NCBI GenBank assembly: GCA_003550325.1
Contig: QKWP01000790.1
Span: 126,539-190,538 of the forward strand
From: Gigaspora rosea
Taxonomy: Eukaryota; Glomeromycota; Glomeromycetes; Diversisporales; Gigasporaceae
DNA length: 64,000 nucleotides
Direction: 5' to 3'
The number at the start of each line of letters is the position of its first letter. Position 1 is the first letter of the stretch. Positions 46,480 through 58,995 of the stretch are shown here, in pieces. Both the position numbers and the translations under genes were made by a program. Below the pieces are notes generated by a model. The model had not been told where the DNA came from, did no database searches, and worked only from the letters and a program-made list of their open reading frames with translations.

Positions 46480-47725
46480 TTACAAGTTTTCAAGCAGCAG
46501 GTGGAGGATTCGGTGGCTAGTAAGCGTAAACATTTGTTCATAGACTTCAGTGCTAGATGTAGGTTGGTTGCTTTTAGTGATAGGGCAAAGAACTTTTTGC
46601 CTGGTATAAGTATATGGGACATGCTTGTTGAGCATCCTTTTAATTGTTGACGACCAAATATTCCAGGTCTTGTTTAATTGTTGGGTATCCCAAGTTAGGT
46701 CTTCTACGGGTAAGGCTTGTGAAAGTAATAAGTCAATTTCAGCAGAAAAGTTTTCCCAGTCTTCCCTTGTCATTTTATTATATTGGTACATTTTTCGTTT
46801 CTTTTTTTTGTTTCGCTGGGTTTTTTGTTTGCAAATTTCTATATGCCAGGTTGTGGAAATAATTTTGTGATCACTATCAGATATATAGTCAGCAGCAGTA
46901 ATGGTTGGTTCATCTATGTTCTGAATTAGATCCGAGTTGAACCAAATGTCATCGATCTGGCTGGAAGTATTCGGTCCTACCCAGGTAGGTTCCGTAATAT
47001 TGTAGAAAGATAGTAGGCTGACTGCGTGTATTGCATTAAGGTTATTAAAGAGTGGGAATTTCTTGTCCCTAAACTGGTTGGCATTTAGGTCGCCAAGGAG
47101 GATCGTGTTCCAGTTCTTGTTTTTCGCTTTCAAGAACCAAGCGGATACTTTCTCTTGAGTTCGTTTGTTGAGTTGAGAGTGGCTGGTGCTAGATGGCAAG
47201 TAAGTTGAAATTATATGAGTTTTGTTATTTGGGAAGAAGAAGTCGATATAGATTGCCGTGCCTGGTAGGGTTTTGATGTCGTGGACGTAGGGTTGGAGTT
47301 GATTGTGGACCATGAGCGCTGTACCCAGGCCAGGTCCAGAGTGAGGTTGTGAGTCATTTACATAATTGGAAGTATAAAAGAAATATATTGGGTTAGTCAA
47401 GTTCTTGGTTCTTGAGTCAGTTAATTTAGTTTCGGTCAATGAGATTATAAAGGTTGGCCTCCATGCAGTAATCTATCCAGCTTTGTGCTTCTTCTAGTCT
47501 AGAAAGGCCTCGTATATTGTGGGTGGCAATGTTGAGTCCAGTGTCAATAGATTGTGAGAGGAGTTTTTTAGCCTGTGGATTTGTTATAGTTAGTGTGCAG
47601 TTTATGTTTTCGTCACTTATGGGAGGGGGGTATGTATTTGAGAAAGATGGTTGCAGAGTTTGTTGTAAATCGGCGGTAAGGTGTGTAGGAGAAGGAGATT
47701 CTCTGTAAGTAGTATTTGTGCTCAT
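46480..47725 (-). pseudogene. Second LINE, APE-type endonuclease part
   Basis: Two pieces, 47426-47725 (LNIATHNIRGL) and 46480-47439 (MTETKL, LLGDLNAN, ISDSDHK) overlap by a few bases in different frames. The domain is more intact than in the first LINE: the second piece alone spans 319 codons. It ends with a coiled, lysine-rich linker towards the reverse transcriptase. Confidence 0.82.
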
Positions 47726-50414
47726 TTGGATAGTGAGTAATTGTCGAACATGTTCCAGCTTGGTGGTGGGAGATCTGGTACGTGGATGAATGACGTAGTG
47801 AAGCTGCGGAAACGGAAGTGTTTGCGCAAGGTTTCGATCATAGTTTGGATATTATTGTATTCCCTGATGGGGAGTTGTAAGTGTTTGCATTCCTCAATCT
47901 GGGCGATGGCCACGATTGCCTTTTCTAAGTTAGTTGGTAGGTTGGGTCTTCTGTCTATGTTGTCTATAATTTCAATCCAATTTTCTGGTATACGATGGAA
48001 GTAGTAGTGTGAGCGTAGTTGTCTGGAGGTTTCGACCAGCGACTTTGAGAACCTAATTGGAATGGTTAAGTTCACTTTGTCTTTGTCAACCAGGTTGTGG
48101 TCTTTAGATAGGTTGGGTAGATCTGTTGGGTTTGCAATCATGTAGTGTAGTGGAATGGGCCAGTTGAATTTGTAATTTCCTTCGATCTCTTTGATGAATT
48201 CTTTGGCTAATCCATCATCAGTGATCGGGAAGGTGTATTTTAGTTGTGTTTTGACTCGGTATGGGTCTGCAGACAAGTTCGGTTTTTGTACGAAGAAGTC
48301 ATTGGGAATGCGTTTGAAAGAGTAGTGTTCTCTCAATTTTTTGACCAAGTTACGTAGTTCAATGTTGTCTTTGGGGTCACATGGGAAAAGATGTCTGACT
48401 GCGGAGTTCAGTGCCTGTATAGTTGTAGGTAGTTTTTCTTTTTCTGCAGGAAGTTGAAAAAATTTTGCATGGATCCGTTCGAAACTGTAGTATACTTTTA
48501 ATTTTTGGCGATATTTTCCTAGACATTTGAGCGTTTCCCAGTCTGTGATAGGAAACAGGTTATGGACCGAAGGGTGTAGTTCTTCGATATCATAAGGTAA
48601 GGGTATAATGGAATATTCGAAGTAGGTCTCTGGGAGTTGTTCGAACTTGTATACCTTGCGTAAGGATGTTAGAATAGCTCTGGTGTTTCTTCTATCTGCT
48701 AATTGAAGTGAGTATGGTAGTGCAGCGAGTATTTCCTCATCTATATCTTGGGGTGAGTTGGGAGTGGTAATAGCAGGTCCTCATGCGATGAGTAAAGGCA
48801 AGTACGGGTTTGTTCGAACGTAAGTTTGGGTGAGATTTTTGCCAAGTTTAAACAGTAGTAGATGTGTCTAGCACAGTTATGGGGTCTGAGCAATAAGAAG
48901 TCAAGGTTGCATAAGTAGTCGACTGCTAATTTAATTTTCAATTTCTTGTAAATCTGTTGGCGGTTTACTTTGTTGACGAATCGTACATCATTGTGGCATT
49001 GAAATTTCTCTAGTGCCATTTCGAATAGTGAATCAAATTCTTTTTGGTGTGCTGGTGCTGCATTTTTGTTTCTAGTAAATGATCTAAAGAAGGCAGTGTC
49101 CATGTATTGGATCTTTTGGTTAATAGCGGTCGGGATGTTGAATCGAGTGGGTATTGAGCGTAGTTTGTGTGACAGAAATTGTTCTAATTTTTCGGGTGAG
49201 TCAAAGGCCTCAATGATCGTTTCATAGTTCCATGAGTTGCTGTCAAATATGAGATCACGACGTCTAGCTGTAATCTTTAAGGTTTCTGTAACCCAATCTG
49301 TTTTTGATCCTTTTGGTCGGGCATGTGCTCGGCTGTAGAGTTTCTGGGGTACGTCGGGTTCAATAGTGGCATTGGATTCGGTCTCCATGGCGTCTGGGTC
49401 GATCGGATTAGTTAAGGAGTCGGGGAGAATCTATTGATTTTGCTGTTCAGGTAGGTCAGCCCATGGGTTGGGGTTGGTGGGTGGTTCGGCATGATCAGGT
49501 ATGGGAATCAGGGACCCAGAAAAATTTGGAAATAAATTTTTCCAAATTTTTCCAAATTTTTGACCTAAATCTTGATATTTCCAAATTTTTGTGTTTTTTT
49601 GGCAATTTTTAAAAAACATGTGATCTCTGGCCAATAAAAATGTGACAATGAAGTATTTGGGAACCCAGAAAATTGTGGGCCCAAAATTTTAGATAAAGTC
49701 TGGTCGGAAGATTTAGGAATTGTGGTATGTGTCTGTCCGAGAAGTTTTGGAATTGAAATAAAATTTTTCACTTGTCCCAGTTACGCAAAAATTGGGATAT
49801 TTGATTGGTCAACAGTGCTTTTCTGATGAAAAATAATCCAAATATTTCCAAATATTCAAATTTTTTATCCAAATTTTATAGTATGTAATTTATTCTTTTG
49901 GTATCTAAAAAATGACTATTTCCAAATATTTACCGTTATCCAAATAAATTTTTGCAATTTGATATCCAAATTTTTCCGGGTCCCTGGTGGGAATATTCCC
50001 AGGCAACTGGTCCAGAGTGTTTACATTAGGTAGCGTGGGAATCGAATCGGTCTGCATGATCATCAAATTTTCTACGCTTATTGTTGTGTTTTGATGTGGT
50101 GATGTCATCGATGGATTTGTTGGGGGTAAACTAGAATCGCCACTTTTGAGCAAAAATTCGGGAGTGGGAGGGATGGTGTTGGGAGAGGGCTGGTATTGGG
50201 TCTTGACACGTTTAGCAGAAGGACCTGTAGGTGCGTCTATTGCCTCTTTGACGTTAGCATGGATCTCGTCAAACGAAGTTAAAGAAGTTTGTTGAATGTC
50301 TTCCATAGAATTTTCTGTCGGTCGTTGGCCAGAAGCCATCGTAAAGAAGTGCAAGAACACACAGAGTGTGGTAAAAAGGCCATCTCCCTTTCTTTTAGTT
50401 ATTTTGAACGGCAA
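47722..50414 (-). pseudogene. Second LINE, ORF1 (gag-like), repeat-built
   Basis: It starts in 50414-49987 with a Ser/Thr/Pro-rich segment (residues such as SMEDIQQTSLTSFDE), is interrupted by the 478-base element at 49509-49986, and resumes with 49388-48741 (METESNATIEPDVPQ...). After a stretch with changed frames (48340-48740) the segment 48348-47722 (208 codons) shows four modules, for example VKKLREHYSFKRIP, YTFPITDD, LTIPIRFSKS...LRSHYYFHRIPENWIEI and LQLPIREY...LRKHFRF, and ends in PPSWNMFDN. This is the same module type as in the first LINE. Confidence 0.65.
49509..49986. mobile_element. hAT-type miniature element, 478 bases, inside LINE ORF1
   Basis: Ends CAGGGACCCAGAAAAATTTGG and the inverse CAGGGACCCGGAAAAATTTGG; multiple TCCAAAT / ATTTGGA units follow inside. 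Flanks ATGGGAAT (49501-49508) and GTGGGAAT (49987-49994) form an 8-base duplication with one mismatch. It is younger than the LINE. Confidence 0.8.
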
Positions 50415-50556
50415 CTAAACAGGAACTGGGGTTTAGGTATTGAATTAGGCCCCAAGGCCTATAATTAAGCAAGCGTTGTTTGTTTTTCTATGTATTTTGT
50501 GTTGTTTCCCTAAGCTCTGAATTTGGTTTAGTGATCTACAGGAAAGAGTTTTTTTG

Positions 50557-51589
50557 TTTTTTTTTTCTTTTTTCACAAGAAATAAGTTCTTTGAACATAC
50601 TTTCTTTAAATTTGATACAAGTGACTCTTTTCTAATTTTTACTCTACTTTCTTTTTCTTAAAATTTTTCTGAAAAAGTAGGTGAAATAGCTTACTCCTGT
50701 CAAAAGATCAACATTGTTTATAGTTTCCATTTTTGAACAGACTCAGTAGAATGCAACCACATGTTTGTTTTGGCACAACAAGCTGCTACCCCATGTAACA
50801 AGAATTTTATATCTAAGGTTAAAGAGATATTTGAAGATAAAACAGATAGTTAAAAAGGAAAGTTAATGTTAAGGCAAAGCTTTACAATAGAGATATACAA
50901 TTGTTGCATTTGTTATATATTTTTTTATGCTTGACGTGGTATATAATAGTATACTTATTGTAGTTTGTTTTCTTTTTTTCCTGCCTTTTTCTTCTTTTTC
51001 TCTATTTTTGTTTTTTGTTCATTTTGTATTTACATAGGTTTTGTAGTACTTTCATATTTATTATCTCCTCTTTTATTTCTTGTTATTTGTTTTTTCTTAG
51101 TTAGTTGGAATTTTGAATCCTTCTGCTTGAGAAGCTAGGAGAAGAAGGTTTAGAAAAAAAAGTAGACAATCATGATAAGTTAGGAGTAAATGCCAATCAG
51201 TGATATAATAATTACTTTGTGCAGAATAATTAGTATAGAGATAAAGTTTACTATAGCAGAGCAAACATGAGTATAGTCACAAAGAGCCAGGTTAGTCAGT
51301 ATTTGAGAATTAGGAAGGCTCTAGCCATAATTCATAAATCCGTAGAGATAATTATGTTATCCTAATAAAATACTGCATGATTGCCAAATTAAAAATATAT
51401 ATATATATATATATTTATTCAATTTAAAAAATTTTGGTATAACTTCTATCTTAGTAGGCATTGCAATTACCAAGCTAATCTAATAAAAATTTTGTATTTG
51501 AATTCTATTGTACAATCATACGAGTCTGGTTTAGAAAAAGCAATTTGAGAATTTGAAAATTCTCCGATTTATTATTTTATTATTAACAA
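50557..51589. other. Intergenic, nothing recognised
   Basis: T-rich tracts (50548-50576, 50970-51010) and a TA microsatellite (51395-51412). No gene seen. Confidence 0.45.
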
Positions 51590-51680
51590 TAAGTGCCGTG
51601 CCGATACATGGGTGTCTAAGTTACTCCTCTTAATAAAAAATTATTTCAACAAAACCCATGTATAGCCGTGCCCTACCCTT
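51590..51680. repeat. Short inverted repeat
   Basis: GTGCCGATACATGGGT and ACCCATGTATAGCCGTGCC form an imperfect inverted pair around an AT-rich loop. It could be a very small mobile element; no duplication found. Confidence 0.35.
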
Positions 51681-51952
51681 TATTTATCAATCGTTGATAT
51701 TTAAGGATTTTCAACTCATGGTCGTAATACAAATAATGGCCTAAAATGTATTTGCGTCATATAAATATGAATTAGTAACGTAACAAACTTTAACTCACGA
51801 TATTGCATTTAAACAATTCATCAAATAACGTTATTTTATAACTTAATTAACAGTTGATAGGAGCCCTAAAAAAAAAGTTGATAAAGAGCAAGCAAAGTAT
51901 ATATAACATCAGCCTTCTAATTTTTCCGTTTTTAGAGTTTTATAAAGTAGAT

Positions 51953-53624
51953 ATGGAACTACGAAATCGTCAGGTGGATGGTATTAGCGATTACGAATAT
52001 GGTGACAGTGATGATGATCTGTATGTTAGTTTTGGTAAGATGATCTGTAATTTATCTTTCAATTGTTCTGTTTTTAAAACTGCAATTAACTTATTTTATC
52101 ATTTTCGCTGCCCATTTTTTTTCAAATTGGTATTTTTAAACAGCAACACCGTCATCCCGTAATTCTTCTTCAATTCACAACAATATTGACACTACCGTTA
52201 TGGCTGCCGGATCTCTCTTAGAAAGTGTTAAACAATCGGATAATTGCGTTTTCATTGAGATAGCTCAAATTGTTATACAACCTTTAGATATTCAATTATC
52301 CACTCAGAAATTACAGGACAAGGCTAAGACAAACTTAGGTCTGGTTTTTAGGAAACCGAGTCAAATTTGTATTGTTATGGTCGATGAAAATAAAGAAATT
52401 GCATTTGAATTGGATCAAGTGGCAAAGTTTCGGTTTAGTGATGTGACAGGTCAAAAGGAGATATTACTAGATATGAAAAAAGGATTTAAGAAATACGTGA
52501 GCGAATAAACGATAGTTTGAGAATTTGAGAATTAAATATTCTTTTAGATAATTATTATTGTTATTTTTTTTCTTTATATTATTATTGGATATCCACAGTT
52601 TTACGAATTTCCTCTTAAAAGCCTTGATGATAGGCTTCAAATTCCCTCTGATCCAAGTCGTGGAAAGCTGGATGATGCAACTACTATTAAATTCAAAATA
52701 TGTAAAGACGTTGATAACAATTTAATAGTTAAGTTGATCAACCATGTTAAACGTTGGAAATCGACTAATGTAAAGGTACTTTTGACTCTCTAATTCTTAC
52801 CTGAAATGTCATTTATTTATTTCTATTTGCCTATTAGTTTTGAATGTGCTTTATTCTTAATTTCTGTAGCAATTACCACAAAACAATGTAGAGAATTTAC
52901 AACATTCCAAAGATAATATAGTAAACAAAGAGGTAAGATTTGCTTTAAATAACATATATTGTAGAACTTTATGAAATTTATTCTTATGATTGTTATTGTG
53001 CTTAATAACTATTAGGTAAAGAAGAAAGGGTCATTCATCAAACCTGTTCAAGATGACCATTGTGATAAGCAAACGATACGACCCAATATTGGAATAACTG
53101 CACTTGATAACGATGTAAATGATGGATATCAAACTCACAATAAAAGTCATGTAAATGATGATATTACTGATTGGATAAATGAAAATAAAGAAAAGTGGAC
53201 AAATGATGATATTAGTCAAGCTTCTAGTTCCACGAATACTGTTCAACCCGAAAAAGGAAATGCATTAAAGACTTCCAGAAATTCTCACAACGATTCAGAG
53301 GTACTTTAACCGATTTTCAAATCTTATCACCTTCTTCAATTCTCTTGATTACATAATTTATTCTCGTTATCCACGATCCAGCTTCACATCACATGTATGT
53401 TTATAACCAAAAAATACGCACTTTTCGTTCCATTCAATATTATTCTTAAAAATTTAACTGCACTTATCGAAGACCGGTACAATGTTAAAATTTCCATGGA
53501 TAGATTATATTATTCAAATCATGTTGGGGAAAAGATCAGTCTGATCGATGAAGAAGATTGGGATGTTGCAAAAAAGGAAGCAATGAATGCCCAAACTTTC
53601 AGGATCAGCCTGGTTATAGAATAG
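51953..53624 (+). CDS. Six-exon protein with PB1-like C-terminal domain
   Basis: Exons 51953-52034, 52144-52496, 52599-52775, 52870-52932, 53016-53300 and 53382-53624 join in frame through five GT-AG introns (81-109 bases) to give 400 residues. I chose ATG 51953 because the upstream in-frame extension is AT-rich and not protein-like. The N-terminus is acidic (YEYGDSDDDLY). Residues about 45-195 look like one folded domain of alternating strands (VFIEIAQIVIQ, QICIVMVDENKEIAFEL); a PH-like fold is possible but unproven. Residues about 205-320 are polar, Asn/Asp/Lys-rich and probably disordered. Residues 321-400 resemble a PB1 domain: a basic N-terminal part (FITKKYALFVPF) and an acidic loop ISLIDEEDWDVA like the OPCA motif, ending FRISLVIE. 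PB1 domains pair with other PB1 domains in polarity and oxidase complexes; no SH3 or TPR is present, so I name no orthologue. Confidence 0.85.
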
Positions 53625-53964
53625 AAATATAAATTTCAGAAATAAACTTGCACTATATAAACTGTTTAAACTTCTGCATATGTAATTACGATTGTTTTCA
53701 CAATGTGATATATGCTTTACGATAATTTAGATTTAATATATGATGCTTTAATATCGCATCAAAAATTTTTCAAATTCATGACTACTTTTTTTGGAATTTA
53801 CTGTGCTTTATTAGCTTATTAGTGTTTGTTTGAAAGCATGACTATAAAACAGACTAAAAAAAAATATTAAAAAACCCTTATCCAAATTGTGTCATTATTC
53901 TGACCGTGATAGAAATTCAGAAATAATTTATATCAGACATCAATTTAACAGATAGCTTTTCAAA
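53625..53964. other. 3' flank of the PB1-like gene
   Basis: It includes AATAAA at 53640-53645, a plausible polyadenylation signal 16 bases after the stop. Otherwise nothing seen. Confidence 0.4.
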
Positions 53965-54037
53965 AACAGATACTAGCAGAATTTGAACTTTCAATCTGCT
54001 ACTTGAGTGACTACTTAACTACTAAGTTACTACACTT
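53965..54037 (-). mobile_element. Decayed tRNA-like SINE head
   Basis: On the minus strand an A-box-like TTAGTAGTTAAG (54025-54014) and a B-box-like GTTCAAATTC (53988-53979) are separated by AGTCACTCAAGTAGCAGATT. This resembles the head of the SINE at 20709, which has GTCACTTCCCAAGCGGCAG-ATT at the same place. The box spacing is short, so it is probably dead. Confidence 0.45.
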
Positions 54038-55549
54038 TTATAAAAAATTTTTATTTAAAAGTCAAAGTATATAATTTTATAATAAAATTTTAAGTTATTA
54101 AAGTTTTTTTAATTTTTTATTGCTTTGTTTTGGTTATATAAGATTTGATAATTTGATTGGGTTTATACAACTAGATATGTAATATTAGAATAATAATTAG
54201 CAATAATCTAATTTAATATTCTAATTAAAATTTTATATTAGATTTGTTTTATTCAATAAGTTAATAAATTGTTTTTCTTTTTATTAAATACTATAATATC
54301 CAAATTTTGTTTTTTGCCAAAAAAAAAGATACTTTGCAAAAATTTTTGATATATTTGTTTTTAAAATAACTTAATTTTAATTTTAAAATTAAAGCAAATA
54401 GAATATTAGTTACTTTATATAATTTGTATTATACTATAAAATAAATAAACTTGTAATAATATTAGTACCTTGGATATCTCTAATATATATCATAATTGCA
54501 TTTTGTCAAAAATAATTCTAATTTGCTAAAGACTAAAAATCTACTATTTTTTAAATAACTTTGAATTTAGCAATCGAAATTAAATTAACTTTTTTTTTTT
54601 GAATATGCCTTATAAGAGCTTTTTTTTTAAAAAAAGTTTATTAAATTTGGACTATTGGATATTAAGATAATTACAAAAAACTATTTTTTATTTTCTAAAA
54701 TATAACTTCTGTACTAAATATTTGGAGTCCTACAGTATAGTATTTAACAAAACTTTTTAAAAAAACATTAATATAATGAAGATATTTGAATATTGAACTG
54801 AGGCTTAAACCTAAACATATTTTTGTAACTAAAAAATTATTGTAAAATATATATCTAAATACTATTTATTGATTTTTTGTTATAATTTTAATATTAACTC
54901 AATATTATATCTTTTTACTAGAATTTTTTTTGATCAAATTATAAAAGTCTTTAGCTAGTTGATTCAAATTAAGTTTTGAGTTAAGATTTGGATCTATATT
55001 ATTAAAGTTAAAAAATAAATGTTTTAATTTTTAATTATATACTATAACTTATAGAATAAATATATGCAACACACCCTGTGATATGCTAATTCATTGCATA
55101 CATACAGTTTGTAGATCTGTGTAACAAATGTTCTATATCAAAAATTTAAATTAATATAAGGTTAGGGTAAGGGTTAGTGTTAGAAGTTGGAGTAAATGAT
55201 GGTATATACCAAAATTTTGCATGGAATTTTTTTTTGTTAGAGCCTGAAAGATGGTTATATAGATGCAATTTTTTGATATTACAAATTTTAGAAAAATTTC
55301 TTTTATTTTGTTACACAAATAAATTTTGCACATTACCCAATTTAATTGGTAGATTGTTGGGGTGCGATATACAAGCACATCGCAGGGTGCGATGCCTAAT
55401 TAAGTCCTAACTTATATATAGTTTAAATATTTAATAACATTTACTATAATCTAATATTTATTATAATTTTTAACAGTTATTATAAACTATATTAAAAATT
55501 AATTTTTTTAAATAATCAAAAAAGAACTTGTTATTTATACCTCTTATTA
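54038..55549. other. Intergenic, nothing recognised
   Basis: Very AT-rich. A GGTTAGGGTAAGGGTTAG module lies at 55159-55176. GGGTGCGAT/ATCGCAGGGTGCGATG units at 55360-55396 recall GGGTGCGAAGCAATT at 24466-24520. No gene. Confidence 0.4.
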
Positions 55550-57100
55550 AAAATAAAATTTTTTTAAAACTTCAAGTAAAGATATCTGAATTTAGTCAGA
55601 TAGTTGTCAATATATCTTCTCAAATTAGAAAAAAATCAAACTATTTAATAAAAACTATATCAAAGTTTTCTAAAACTTTAAGCAAAGATACCTAACAATT
55701 ATCTAATCAAATTTAATAATTTTTTTATTTATTCTATAAATTTATAGAATTTAATAAAAAAAGTTATTAAATTGGTCAAATACAGTCACCTCTCTCTAAT
55801 CCAAACCTCTCTAAACTAAACACTATTAAACTCTCTTTAAACTAAACAAAATCTCCTAGAACATTTGTAAATTTTATTATAAAGTTCGGATAAGCTATAT
55901 ATAACTTTTTGAAAACTAAACTTTTCCAAATTTTTACATAGTAAAAAAAAGCAGTCCCAGCAGTAGGCTTCCACAAGGGCCGGGTAGGGCCGGGTACTAG
56001 CAATACCCTAACCCTACCCACCTATAAAAGGGCTCAACTATCCAGGCCCTACCCTTGCCCTAGGGTTCAGAATCCAGTACCCGTACCCGCCCAGTGTACT
56101 TTCCGAACTACCCAAAAAGATACCTGCAAAGATACCCGCAAGTAAATTATAAACTAACTTGTTAAAAACTAATACAAAATCAAAAATTATGGTTCACATC
56201 TTTTGTAAAGCACTATAATAAACTGAATTTCTTTGTTAGTAGTGAGCATAAACTTTTTCTATACCGGTTTGTATAATCTCTGCAGATTATGATTTAAAGT
56301 AAAATCAGACGATTTTCTGATTTTCAGCATCAGCAAATTTATAATAGCGTAATTTTACGTAAAATCTTACGAACTATAATATAAGCAAAATATTACGTAA
56401 TATATTTCGAAATATTTCGAAATATCAAATTTTCGAAATATTACGAAAGTAATTTCGAAATATTTCGAAATATATTACGAAATATTTCGAACCCTTTCAA
56501 AATATTTTAGGACTAGGAAACCAAGCTAGATCAGTAGATCTGTAACCTGGATCGCGCATTAGATTAATTTTTCGAAATAGTTCGAAATAGTTTTATGATG
56601 TTCAAATTCTGTACTACAAGATCAGATTAGATCTTTTGTTTATAATTAAATCTTCTATTTTGTTTTTTTTCACTTTTTTGTTTTTTTGTTTCGTTCGTTT
56701 TTTTTGTTTTCGTTTGTTTTTTTTTTGTTTTTTTGTTTCGTTCGTTTTTTTTGTTTTCGTTTGTTTTTTTTACATTTTTTTTTATTTATTTATTTTTTAA
56801 TTTTTTTATTATTTCGGCACTTTACAAGAAAAACACCCAACTTTTCGAAACCTTGTGCAAACCAACTACGACTTCCGACACTTTCAAGAACAAACCTCTA
56901 GCAATTTCTAAACTTTCAAAAATGCTTCTTTAGAGAAATGGGCGCAAGTTTTCGCAAGTTTTTACAAGTTTTTGCAAGTTTTTGCAAGTTCTTGCAAGGT
57001 TTCGTTTCATTTATTTTTTNGTTTTTGTTCAAGTTTTTACATTTTATGTTTTTACAGGCACACTTTGAGGTCAGAACTATTAACCATTTATAGAACTGAG

Positions 57101-57300
57101 CAAATTCACCAATTCACTATTTCACCAATTCACTGTTTCACCAACTCACCAATTCACCATTTCACCAATTCACCAATTCACCATTTCACCAATTCAATTC
57201 ACCATTTCACCAATTCAACAATTCACCAATTCACCAATTTCACCAATTTTACCAATTCACCAATTCACCAATTTCACCAATTTCACCATTTCACCAAAAT
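57101..57300. repeat. TTCACCAA minisatellite
   Basis: More than fifteen units of TTCACCAAT with CATTTCACC variants, inside the hAT-type element. The long plus-strand open frame here (HHFTNSPIH-type repeats) is a by-product. An inverted GGTGAAA block follows at about 57341-57367, so the stretch can fold. Confidence 0.8.
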
Positions 57301-57379
57301 AAAATTTTGGTGTAATTCTGGTGAAACTATTTCACCATTTCATCTGGTGAAATGGTTTAATTTCACCAGCATCTATAGT

Positions 57380-57780
57380 GTAGAGCTAGTATTATGTAAC
57401 GAAGTGCGAAAGTAGTTTAAAATATTACTATTTTTCAGTTTCGTTTTTTTTGTTATTTTTTTTACTTCTCTACTATTTTTAGGAAATAGTGAATATAAGC
57501 GAATATAAGTATGTAGAGCTAGTATTATTCGATGAAAAGCGAAAGTAGTTTACAATATTATTATTTTTTCGTTTTCGTTTTTTTGTTATTTTTTTTACTT
57601 TTCTACTATTTTTGAAAGTAGCGAATATAAGCGAATATCATAGTTAAAACGAAGAAAAATAATAGCTAACTGCGGAGTAAGGAAATAAGTATTTAAAGCT
57701 AATATTATGCGACGAAGTGTGAATATAGTTTAAAAAATATATCTATTTTTTGGTTTCGTTTTTTTCGTTATTTTTTTTCG
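57380..57780. repeat. Tandem repeat of about 130 bases, 2.6 copies
   Basis: Each unit starts TAGAGCTAGTATTATG or TAAAGCTAATATTATG, passes GCGAAAGTAGTTTA and a T-rich block, and the first two end GCGAATATAAG. It lies inside the hAT-type element. Confidence 0.65.
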
Positions 57781-57893
57781 GTTTCAGTTTTTTTTGGTTT
57801 TATTTTTTTTGTCTTTTTTTTCATTTTTTTTGCAAAGAATGTGTAATAACATATAATAAAATATATTTAATTTAAAATGTATAATAATAATAA

Positions 57894-58045
57894 GGGGAGT
57901 AACAAAAATCAGGTGATTTTTTAGGGGGGAGGGGGGTAAAAAAAGTTAAAATTATATATAAGAACCCGACTATTTATATATTAAGGAAGAGGGAAGGGGG
58001 GTAGGCCTTTGATAAAAAATAATCAGGTGATTAATGATACTGCCC
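57894..58045. mobile_element. PIF/Harbinger-type miniature element, copy B, 152 bases
   Basis: Flanked by TAA (57891-57893, 58046-58048). It differs from copy A at 41712-41863 at only a handful of positions. It lies inside the 3.4-kb hAT-type element, so it is younger. Confidence 0.8.
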
Positions 58046-58799
58046 TAAATAAAAAAATATAAAAATTTTATATTAAAATGCAAAACCTTGCGAAAACTTG
58101 CGAAAACCTATAAAATGTTTAAAATAATAGTATTAATTAACTGATTATTACCAATTACTATTTTTATCGATAGTCCTCATCAGGGGGTATTTAAATGCAC
58201 ATTGTTGTGATTTATTTTGATTATTGTGATGTAATATTGCGTAATTTTTTACGTATGTATTTCGTAATATTCCGTAATTGAAAATTGCGAAATATTTCGC
58301 GTCGATTCGTAATTCTTGCGCAAGTTTTCGGGCCGTAATAACTTACGTAAGATTACATTTATATAATTCGCTGATGCAGAGAACTTCAAATATTTTCGAA
58401 TACATAGAGATATGTTATAAATATTATTGATTAAATATATTTCCTTTAATCATTATCACAAAAATCATAGATGCACACTTTTTTGCAGACCGCAATAATA
58501 TTTTTATGCCTTCAGCATTGTACAATCAGATTTTAAGTGCATTGTCCCAGAAAATAAAAAAACAATATGCTTAAAGAACTGGATAAAATTCACCACCCAA
58601 ATTTATTTCAATATATTTTAATGAGCATTGTCCCATTATTTAAAAACATCGCTGTCCATGAAATCTTCCATTGCTTTGTACATAGTATTATTAGCTTTAA
58701 ATGTTCTAGTATAATATTATGAAAGAAGTCGCAGCAATATTATTATCTTGACTTACTATGGCTTTTAATAGCCTTCTATTTTTCTTCACACTGCCAGCT

Positions 58800-58995
58800 T
58801 AGTGCGTTGGTAGCTTAGTATGCTAGTAATTAGCATTGGTAATTAGTGTGTGCATTGGTAATTAGCGCGTTGGTAATAGTGCGTTAGTATTTAATGTGTT
58901 GGTAATTAGTATTAGTTTGTTGGTAATTAGTGCGTTGATATTAGTGCATTGGTAATTAGTGCGTTGATAGTTGGTGCGTTAGTGATTAGTGCATA
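58800..58995. repeat. GTGCGTTGGTAATTA minisatellite
   Basis: About ten to twelve degenerate units of GCGTTGGTAATTAGT. Confidence 0.7.

Larger units (their letters stand above)
42481..50556 (-). mobile_element. Near full-length LINE, second copy, minus strand
   Basis: It has the same gene order as 28039-36032: repeat-built ORF1, APE endonuclease, reverse transcriptase, C-terminal knuckle, 3' UTR with AGAGTAAAGTAGCTCTTACC and GGATAGACCTTTC, then an A tail (T run 42481-42508 on the plus strand). The 5' end is placed at about 50556 by likeness to the other copy's start (ACTCT[TC][TC]CTGTA). A second T run at 42447-42468 adjoins it. The target duplication would fall in T-rich sequence and was not resolved. 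The copy is clearly different in sequence from the first one and carries many frame breaks. Confidence 0.88.

Noticed and set aside
56972-57415. 147-codon open frame with FTNSPIH repeats
   Set aside because: Product of the TTCACCAA minisatellite inside the hAT-type element; it also crosses an ambiguous base.
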